A DNA stretch of 7,769 nucleotides from positions 1-7,769 of the forward strand of contig DASTCC010000136.1 in NCBI GenBank assembly GCA_035711465.1. The letters run 5' to 3'. The DNA is from DASTCC01 sp035711465. Its GTDB lineage: Bacteria > Acidobacteriota > Vicinamibacteria > Vicinamibacterales > SCN-69-37. The translations under genes were made by a program, and so were the position numbers. This document shows, piece by piece, positions 1 to 5,297 of the stretch (position 1 is the first letter of the stretch; each line of letters begins with the position of its first letter). Under the pieces are notes generated by a model that was not told the DNA's origin, made no database searches, and was given only the letters and a program-made list of their open reading frames with translations.

Positions 1-1
1 C

Positions 2-1114
2 ATCCGCGCCGGACTGCTGGCGCGGTCGATGGCGGCACGCCTGTCGATCGATCCGGGATTCGATCCGTCGAGAGTCCTTTCCGTCTCCGTCGAGCCGGGT
101 CTGCAGGGATACGGTCCGCGACAGGAATCGTTCTATCGCGACCTGGTGATGCGCGCGCGGCAGCAGCCTGGCGTGCGCGCCGCGGGACTGGTGTGGCTGC
201 GTCCTTATTCACAAGGCGCCGCCGACACGCGCTTCAAGGTGAGCGGCGGCGACGGCGCCGAGATCTCCGCGCCGAGCAACATGATCTCGCCCGGCTACTT
301 CGATGCGCTCGGCCTCGCGATCGTCGCGGGCCGCGATTTCACCAACGAGGAGTTCCAGCGGACCGATACTGGCGGCGGCGGTGTCGTGATCCTGACCGAG
401 TCGCTGGCCGCGCGCACGTTCCCGGCTGGCGCCGCGGTCGGCCGACAGATCGTCATGGACTATCCGGAGGGCCGCGTCCGCACCGTGGTCGGCGTCGTCC
501 GTGACACGAAGCAGCGCCAGATTGCGCGCGACGACGGCGACATGTACTTCGAGCCGTTCGGTCAGAGCTTTCCAAGCGGCTTCGCGTCGCTCGTCGTCGG
601 GCTCCAGGCCCCGGCCGACGTGGTCGCGGATCGGCTGCGGGCGCTCGTGCGCGAGATCGACGGCACGCTGCCGGTCTACGACGTCACGCCACTCGACGCG
701 GCGATACGCCAGCAGTTCGCCGACGACATCCTGCTGATGCGCTTGACGCTGACGTTCGCCGCGCTGGCGACGGTGATCGCCGCCGTCGGCCTCTACGGCG
801 TGCTGGCGCGGAGTCTCGCCGAGCGCCGCCGCGAGTTCGGCATCCGCACGGCGCTCGGCGCCGCGCCGTCACGCCTGGCCCGGCATCTCACCCGCGAAGC
901 GACGACGATGCTCCTGGCCGGCCTGGCGATCGGTCTGCCGGCAAGCGTCTGGCTGGCGAGGTTCGTCGACAGCCGCATCTTCGGCATCTCGCGTCTCGAT
1001 CCGATCGCCTTCGCGGCCGCAGCGCTGATCCTGGCGCTGGTGATGTTCGGCGCCTCGATTCCCGCCGCCAGACGCGCGGCAGCGCTCGATCCGGCGGATG
1101 TGCTGCGGGGCTAG
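2..1114 (+). CDS. FtsX/MacB-type ABC transporter permease, 3' part
   Basis: This is the C-terminal 370 residues of an inner-membrane permease; the reading frame is open to the left edge, so the true start lies outside the window. The first two thirds resemble the periplasmic MacB core domain, opening with an IRAGLLARS segment followed by the typical IDPGFDPSRVL. The last 130 or so residues form an FtsX domain with three hydrophobic helices. Its cytoplasmic signature RRREFGIRTALGA is at about 710-860 in nucleotide terms, and it closes with the family-typical ARRAAALDPADVLRG. Such permeases work with a MacB-like ATPase in export or envelope processes. In Acidobacteriota many are 'orphan' duplicated permeases without an adjacent ATPase, and this one probably belongs there, but its upstream neighbour is unseen. 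Substrate unknown. The family call is firm; the subfamily is inferred. Confidence 0.9.
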   Translation: MRAGLLARSMAARLSIDPGFDPSRVLSVSVEPGLQGYGPRQESFYRDLVMRARQQPGVRAAGLVWLRPYSQGAADTRFKVSGGDGAEISAPSNMISPGYFDALGLAIVAGRDFTNEEFQRTDTGGGGVVILTESLAARTFPAGAAVGRQIVMDYPEGRVRTVVGVVRDTKQRQIARDDGDMYFEPFGQSFPSGFASLVVGLQAPADVVADRLRALVREIDGTLPVYDVTPLDAAIRQQFADDILLMRLTLTFAALATVIAAVGLYGVLARSLAERRREFGIRTALGAAPSRLARHLTREATTMLLAGLAIGLPASVWLARFVDSRIFGISRLDPIAFAAAALILALVMFGASIPAARRAAALDPADVLRG

Positions 1115-1134
1115 GACTCACGTCACTTGGACCC

Positions 1135-1198
1135 GAGAACTCAGAACTTCGAACTTGGTTCTCGGATGCACACCACGAACCAAGTTTTCTGAGTTCTC
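1135..1198. repeat. Imperfect inverted repeat (hairpin) in a convergent gap
   Basis: The arms 1135-1161 and 1177-1198 pair over 22 base pairs (GAGAACTCAGAA with TTCTGAGTTCTC, then AACTTGGTTC with GAACCAAGTT). The left arm carries a 5-base bulge CTTCG at 1147-1151, and the loop is 1162-1176. It sits between the convergent ends of the permease gene and doxX, so it could act as a bidirectional terminator. However, neither strand has a T-run after the stem, so a dispersed REP-like intergenic element is equally possible. An alternative 8-bp pairing exists between 1133-1140 and 1158-1165. The stretch is clearly less GC-rich than the flanking genes. Confidence 0.8.
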
Positions 1199-1216
1199 AG
1201 TTCTTCGTTCTCAGTT
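1193..1216. repeat. 10-bp direct repeat GTTCTCAGTT x2
   Basis: GTTCTCAGTT occurs at 1193-1202 and again at 1207-1216, a 14-base period separated by CTTC. The same word family appears inverted in the left hairpin arm (GAGAACTCAG from 1135). The element at 1133-1216 is therefore a composite of one short motif in both orientations. It ends only 6 bases before the doxX stop codon. Confidence 0.75.
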
Positions 1217-1222
1217 GTGCCG

Positions 1223-1669
1223 TCACGCCGCCTGACGAAACGCCTCGGCTGGACCGGCCGGGGTCCGCCGCGACGCGATCAGCCGATCGACGCTGAACGC
1301 GCCCGCGCCGGTGAGCGCCAGCGCCACGTTGGCGAGGAGCAGCGTCAGCACGAACTCGTAGCCGTTGTTCTGCATGAAGAAGCCGTTGGCCAGGTGCACC
1401 GTCACCATCGCCACCAGCATCGTGAACGCCAGCAGCGCGCCGGCGATCCTCGTCGCGGCGCCGGCGAGGAGCGCGATGCCGCCGCCGAGCTCGACCGCCG
1501 GCACGATCCAGGCGTTGATTTCCGGGAACGGCACGATGGCGCTGAAGAAGCCGCTCAGGGCCTCGTGACCGATGACGAAGAACTTCTGCCCGCCGTGGGC
1601 GATGAAGACGATGCCGAGCGCGGCGCGGAGCAGCGCGAGGCCGAGATCGAGCGAGAGCGTCTTGCGCAT
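1223..1669 (-). CDS. DoxX family membrane protein
   Basis: This is a 148-residue, four-helix inner-membrane protein of the DoxX family. Helices lie at about 9-25, 54-71, 76-94 and 105-122. Family marks are the first-helix LLRAALGIVFIAHGGQKFF (Arg15, His25, Gln28-Lys29), the ELGGGIALLAG of helix two (Glu60), His92, NGYEF at 102-106 and a SVDR after the last helix. I chose the ATG at 1669 because a strong GGAGG lies 5 bases upstream; an in-frame TTG four codons earlier would place that site inside the coding sequence. DoxX-type proteins are linked to thiol, sulfur and quinone redox stress in several bacteria, but the exact activity here is unknown. It follows the MarR gene with its own promoter containing a MarR-like operator, so it is probably that regulator's target. 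Confidence 0.93.
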   Translation of the reverse strand: MRKTLSLDLGLALLRAALGIVFIAHGGQKFFVIGHEALSGFFSAIVPFPEINAWIVPAVELGGGIALLAGAATRIAGALLAFTMLVAMVTVHLANGFFMQNNGYEFVLTLLLANVALALTGAGAFSVDRLIASRRTPAGPAEAFRQAA

Positions 1670-1674
1670 CACTT

Positions 1675-1679
1675 CCTCC
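1675..1679 (-). promoter_or_regulatory. Shine-Dalgarno site GGAGG of doxX
   Basis: GGAGG on the minus strand is followed by 5 bases (AAGTG) and then the ATG at 1669. This decides the doxX start in favour of 1669 over the in-frame TTG at 1681. It is the best ribosome-binding site in the window. Confidence 0.85.
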
Positions 1680-1691
1680 AAGTCAGTTCTA

Positions 1692-1720
1692 ACGATATAC
1701 GTTTAAACGAATAATGTCCA
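1692..1720 (-). promoter_or_regulatory. doxX promoter with palindromic MarR-type operator
   Basis: On the minus strand a -35-like TGGACA (1715-1720) and a -10-like TATCGT (1692-1697) are 17 bases apart. The spacer is dominated by the perfect palindrome CGTTTAAACG (1700-1709), which extends to an 18-bp imperfect palindrome at 1696-1713. The same box recurs upstream of marR: 1695-1718 matches 2253-2276 at 21 of 24 positions. A repressor bound here would block RNA polymerase. The -35 and -10 are weaker than those of marR. The leader is about 20 bases and contains the GGAGG site. Confidence 0.75.
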
Positions 1721-1729
1721 AAACGACAA

Positions 1730-2242
1730 TCACGATGTCACCAGGCCGGCGCCCTCGATCAGCGTCTTCAGCTCCTGGAGCCGCGCTTCCGAGAGGTGCC
1801 CGAGCTGCTGTTCGTGCACGGCGTCGACCGGCGCGTCGAGCTCGGCGAGCAGATCCAGCGCCGCCGCGGTCGCCCGCGTCCGCACGATGCGCCGATCCGC
1901 GACGTCGCGGACTCGCTCGATCAGGCCGCGCCGTTCCAGCCGATCGAGCAGCCGGGTGACGTCGGGATCGTGCCGCATCAGCCGGCCGCCGACGGTGCCG
2001 CACGAGAGCCCCGCCGATCCGCCGCCGCGCAGAATGCGCAGGACGTTGTACTGCGTCATCGACAGGTCGTATGGCTTCAGCAGTTCCACGAAGGCGCGCT
2101 CCATGTCGTTCGCGGCCTTGATCAGGGCCTCGTACACGCCGTACTGCGCCAGCGTGCGCCGCGAACGCGTCGGCTGCGTCCACCCCGCCTCGGCCGCAGT
2201 CCCGGCTGCCCCCTTGATCACCCGCTTCGTCCGGCCCGCCAC
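1730..2242 (-). CDS. MarR family transcriptional regulator
   Basis: A 170-residue winged helix-turn-helix regulator of the MarR family. The dimerisation helix and the typical TQYNVLRIL (63-71) are followed by the helix-turn-helix. Its recognition helix carries PDVTRLLDRLERRGLIER (93-110), and the wing has the hallmark DRRIVRT (116-122). A single Cys81 sits just before the recognition region and could sense oxidants or electrophiles, but this is speculation. The start is a GTG at 2242. It has no clear Shine-Dalgarno site and lies 7 bases after the -10 box, so the mRNA may be leaderless; the next in-frame GTG, at 2221, is the alternative. The N-terminal 30 residues are basic and probably disordered. 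The matching palindrome in its own promoter and in that of doxX, 60 bases downstream, suggests autoregulation and local control of DoxX. The family is certain; ligand and target are inferred. Confidence 0.93.
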   Translation of the reverse strand: MAGRTKRVIKGAAGTAAEAGWTQPTRSRRTLAQYGVYEALIKAANDMERAFVELLKPYDLSMTQYNVLRILRGGGSAGLSCGTVGGRLMRHDPDVTRLLDRLERRGLIERVRDVADRRIVRTRATAAALDLLAELDAPVDAVHEQQLGHLSEARLQELKTLIEGAGLVTS

Positions 2243-2249
2243 GGCCAGG

Positions 2250-2278
2250 ATAATATACGTTCAAACGACTATTGTCAA
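2250..2278 (-). promoter_or_regulatory. marR promoter with matching operator
   Basis: On the minus strand there is a consensus -35 TTGACA (2273-2278) and a -10 TATTAT (2250-2255), exactly 17 bases apart. The spacer holds CGTTTGAACG, the near-palindromic partner of the CGTTTAAACG in front of doxX. The flanks are conserved as well, so the similarity is more than a shared promoter. This is the best promoter in the window. Transcription should start at or within a base or two of the GTG at 2242, leaving no leader. Confidence 0.8.
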
Positions 2279-2328
2279 GACGAGTGAATGGTCCGTGCGA
2301 ACATGGGCTTTGGCGCGAGCTCACGGCC

Positions 2329-2787
2329 ATGCGCGCTCTCACATTGCTGATGCTGTTGGCAGCCGGACTTCCGGCACCGCAGCCGTCGCCCGTCCAGCTC
2401 CTCTTCCAGTACCGCGTCAGCTCGGAAGACGGCTCGGCGGGCAGCGACGCGTTCCGGCTCGCCGTCCCGTCCGCGCGCGCCGCGTCGGCCGTGATCTGGG
2501 AGCGCGACTGTTCGATCGGCGGCGCGCCGAACCTCGCTGAGCCGCCGGCACCGTCCGATCAGTTCTGGACGTTCGAAGCGACCGAGGAGATCGCGCGCGG
2601 CCGACGGCAGATTCGGCTCCGCTACCGCGGCGTCGTCGCCGGCGCGGCAAAGCCCCCGCCGTTCAGCACGCACACGATCGCACTCGACCGTCCTGCGCCG
2701 CTCGCGCTGCACGAGCTCAGCGCCCGCCGCGACTGCCGCTACGATCGGCTGACGATCTCGGTGAGCGTGCCGGCGCGATCGAAGTGA
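2329..2787 (+). CDS. Small secreted protein of unknown function
   Basis: I do not recognise the family. The product of 152 residues starts with a probable signal peptide (MRALTLLMLLAAGLPAPQ), cleaved near residue 16-20. A polar, beta-rich mature part of about 130 residues follows. It has only two cysteines, Cys61 and Cys136, which could form one disulfide if the protein is periplasmic. The third codon positions are almost all G or C, as in the neighbouring real genes, which supports coding. The frame stays open upstream to a TTG at 2272, but the ATG at 2329 places the hydrophobic segment at the N terminus and is preferred. No strong ribosome-binding site is visible. The gene is divergent from marR, and its last 71 bases overlap the convergent membrane-protein gene. 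Confidence 0.65.
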   Translation: MRALTLLMLLAAGLPAPQPSPVQLLFQYRVSSEDGSAGSDAFRLAVPSARAASAVIWERDCSIGGAPNLAEPPAPSDQFWTFEATEEIARGRRQIRLRYRGVVAGAAKPPPFSTHTIALDRPAPLALHELSARRDCRYDRLTISVSVPARSK

Positions 2788-5236
2788 TCGGCAGCCGCCG
2801 CGCGGAGAGCGGCCGGCGCGGCGGCGGCCCGGGTTGGTTTTCGATCGACAGCCAGTCCAACGCGATGCCAAGCGTCCGCGTGTCACCGGGCGCACCATGC
2901 GCGGCGGGCACGAACGTCGGGCTGCTGATGAGAACGACCGCGCCGCGGCGAAGCCGATCGATGGCGTCGGCGTCGAGCGGCACCGCGTACTCGGCAAAGC
3001 CGCGCGACACCGTCACCACTCGTCCGACGACGACGTCGTCGATGGCGAGGGTCACGGGCGGCGCCGGCAGGGCGGCGGGCCAACCGGCGGCGTAGCGGAC
3101 GACGAGGCGGGCAGTGACATCGGCCGCAAGCGGTGGAAGCACCACGCGCGCGTCGCCGTTGGTCCATCGAGCCGACACGCCCTGCATGACTTCGGCGTCG
3201 AAGAATCCTCCGCCTCGCACGCCGAAGTCGTGAGCGCCGATATCGGCACGGATCGGCAGCGGAATGCCTGCGGACGGCGGGCGTTCGACGCGGTAGAGAT
3301 CGACCGCCGGCGTGGACGGGACGACGCGCGTTGGCAGCGCGGCGCCGTCCGGCTGAAACGCCGCGAAGCGGATCGCCAGCGTACCCGCCGGTTCGATCAT
3401 GAAGCCGCGGAAGTCCAGCGCCGAGAGATCCTCACCGTCGCCGGACGTCGCAGGCGCGGCCACGCGGACCGGACGGCCCGTGTCGATCGCGGCGCCGGCG
3501 ATGCGGCCGACGGCGCCGCCGCCGCGCCCGCCCGAGACCAGCAGCACCTCGCGACCGATCTCGAATCGCAGCGCGAGACCGAGGTGCCTCGGACTCCGGG
3601 GATGGACGAACGTCAGCGCGTTCACGGGCACCGCCCCCGCCGCTTCGACCAGCGCCGCCCGCACGCCGGAATACGGCGGCGTCGTGCGCAGCGCCGCCGA
3701 GGGCAACGCGATCAGCACGCCGATCGCCGCCGCGACGCCGGTCGCGAGCACGCGGCCGGCGCGCGATCGGCCGGCGACCGCCAGCGCGTGTCCGCCGATC
3801 ACCATGCCGAGCGGCAGCAGGACCGGCACGAATCGCCGCAGCGGCATCGGCATCGGCGCGACGTCGCGCGGGCTCTCCAGGGACAGAATCGCCGAGGCCA
3901 GGACGACGCCGGCGAGCGGCAGCGCGCGATCGGCATCGCGGCCGATGAACAGCGCCACGCAGCCGGCGCCGATCAGGGCGAGGCCGGGCCAGCCGATCAT
4001 CTCGACGAACGGATTGGCGCCGACGCGATCGCGATTGACGACCACCCACGCGACGAAGGCGATCGCCGCGACCGCGGCCATCGGCGCCGCCAGCCGCTTG
4101 ACGCCGCCGAGCCGGCCGCGCATCCACCACAACAGGCCGATCGCGGCGACGATCGCGATCGTGATCGCCGGCCTGCCGGCGGGGGTCCAGCCCGATCGGA
4201 ACAGGATGAACACGATGCGCTCGCTGTAGGCGCCCGCGAACGCCCACGCGTGCCAACCGGCAAACCCGCAGGCCGGCAGCGCCGCCGCCAGATACCACTG
4301 CATCGGCGCCCGCGACGCCGGCACGGTGATCCAGCGCAACGCCGCGATTGCAGCCAGCGGCGCCGCAACCATCAGCGCCGTGTCGATGCGCGTGAATGCG
4401 GCGACGCCCGTCGCCAGTCCGGCGGCGAGGCTGGCGATGGGCGCCGCGCCGTCGGTGGCGGCGAGCAGATAGAGCACGGCCGCGACCACCGCCGCTTGGG
4501 CCACGACCTCCGGCATTGGCAGCCACGCGAACCAGATCTGCGCGAATGCGACGCCCACGATCGCGGCCACGGCCAGCGCGCTCCATGACGACCCTGACAG
4601 GCGCCGCGCCAGCAGGAAGACGAGCAGCACCGACAGCGTCGAGCAAGTCGGATTGACGTAGTCGCCGGCGCGGCCGCCAATCGCGACGTCGGCGGCAGCC
4701 ATGAGCGCAGGCGCCAGATGGAAGAAGCCCGCTTCGAGGCGGCCGTCGTCGTGGACCTGGATGCCGCCGGGAAAGTAGTCGAGCAGCGGCGGCGGTCGGC
4801 GGTCGCGCGAGAACAGCTCGCCGGCAGTCCCCTCGGGCAATCGCGCGATCACCGGATCGATCACGCCGAGGCCGCCCTCCTGGGCGATCACGCGCCTGAT
4901 GGCGAGATACACCGACGCGTCGCCGGCGTCGACGATCGGCTCGACCGGCCGCGAATAGATCGCGCCTCCACAGATCACGAGGATCAGCGCGATCAGCCAG
5001 TCGCGAACGGGCGTCGGCGCCGACACCCGCCATTCAGCGACGACGGTGATGACCGTCGCGCCAACCAGGACCGCGGCGATTGCGATCAGCGTGCCGGAGG
5101 CGATCGACGCGGTTTCGACGAGGACCATGACCGCCAGCGCGCCGATCGATCCGTAGAGAACGAGCGCGGCGATCGCGGCTTCCAGGCGATCGAGCGAGCG
5201 GCGCCGCGGCGCGTGCGTCGGGAAGGTGAATGTCAC
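2717..5236 (-). CDS. Polytopic membrane protein, GT-C glycosyltransferase-like, with C-terminal beta-rich domain
   Basis: This product of about 839 residues has a membrane half (1-515) with a dozen or more helices and a soluble half (516-803). After three N-terminal helices comes a loop with an acidic pair, Asp103 and Asp106, in VDAGDASVYLA. That is the position where GT-C enzymes of the ArnT/PMT/RgtA type carry their catalytic acidic residue. A later PMPEVVAQ segment between helices also fits that group. Residues 666-803 look like a beta-sandwich, with ARWTNGDARVVLP, SSPTFVPA and DTRTLGIALDWLSIEN, perhaps for carbohydrate binding. If correct, the enzyme moves sugar from a polyprenyl-phosphate donor on the periplasmic face. 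The last 36 residues are a low-complexity Arg/Ser/Pro tail. The start is a GTG at 5236 (5242 is possible); the frame runs further upstream but would lie antisense to the oxidase gene. Gene reality is certain; the enzymatic role is tentative. Confidence 0.6.
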   Translation of the reverse strand: MTFTFPTHAPRRRSLDRLEAAIAALVLYGSIGALAVMVLVETASIASGTLIAIAAVLVGATVITVVAEWRVSAPTPVRDWLIALILVICGGAIYSRPVEPIVDAGDASVYLAIRRVIAQEGGLGVIDPVIARLPEGTAGELFSRDRRPPPLLDYFPGGIQVHDDGRLEAGFFHLAPALMAAADVAIGGRAGDYVNPTCSTLSVLLVFLLARRLSGSSWSALAVAAIVGVAFAQIWFAWLPMPEVVAQAAVVAAVLYLLAATDGAAPIASLAAGLATGVAAFTRIDTALMVAAPLAAIAALRWITVPASRAPMQWYLAAALPACGFAGWHAWAFAGAYSERIVFILFRSGWTPAGRPAITIAIVAAIGLLWWMRGRLGGVKRLAAPMAAVAAIAFVAWVVVNRDRVGANPFVEMIGWPGLALIGAGCVALFIGRDADRALPLAGVVLASAILSLESPRDVAPMPMPLRRFVPVLLPLGMVIGGHALAVAGRSRAGRVLATGVAAAIGVLIALPSAALRTTPPYSGVRAALVEAAGAVPVNALTFVHPRSPRHLGLALRFEIGREVLLVSGGRGGGAVGRIAGAAIDTGRPVRVAAPATSGDGEDLSALDFRGFMIEPAGTLAIRFAAFQPDGAALPTRVVPSTPAVDLYRVERPPSAGIPLPIRADIGAHDFGVRGGGFFDAEVMQGVSARWTNGDARVVLPPLAADVTARLVVRYAAGWPAALPAPPVTLAIDDVVVGRVVTVSRGFAEYAVPLDADAIDRLRRGAVVLISSPTFVPAAHGAPGDTRTLGIALDWLSIENQPGPPPRRPLSARRLPITSIAPARSPRSSADRSGSRGGR

Positions 5237-5276
5237 GTGCACTGCCTGGCGCCGCGGGGGCGACGAGAGGCCGCAG

Positions 5277-5284
5277 TATAGAAT
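5277..5284 (+). promoter_or_regulatory. Possible -10 element of the oxidase operon
   Basis: TATAGAAT is the only AT-rich word in the 61-base divergent gap before the oxidase subunit I gene. As a -10 box it would start transcription near 5290 and leave a leader of under 10 bases before the ATG at 5298. No convincing -35 is visible at the right distance. The minus strand reads TATACT at 5275-5280, which could serve the divergent gene, again without a -35. Confidence 0.35.
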
Positions 5285-5297
5285 GCAGCCGCGGTCG

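Noticed and set aside
1135..1198. Rho-independent terminator as a firm call
   Set aside because: The stem is long, but it is interrupted by a bulge, is not notably GC-rich, and no T-run follows on either strand. It is reported as a repeat instead.
1217..1714. A plus-strand frame opposite doxX
   Set aside because: Gln/Arg/Glu-rich antisense product covering the whole of doxX and its promoter; no ribosome-binding site.
2834..4588. A long plus-strand open frame (584 codons) opposite the membrane-protein gene
   Set aside because: Its product is an Arg/His/Asp-rich string without hydrophobic or domain structure. It mirrors the GC-rich codon pattern of the true gene on the other strand.
3432..5033. 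A 533-codon minus-strand frame inside the membrane-protein gene
   Set aside because: Arg/Gly/Ala-rich low-complexity translation in a shifted frame of a gene with clear transmembrane helices; a high-GC artefact.
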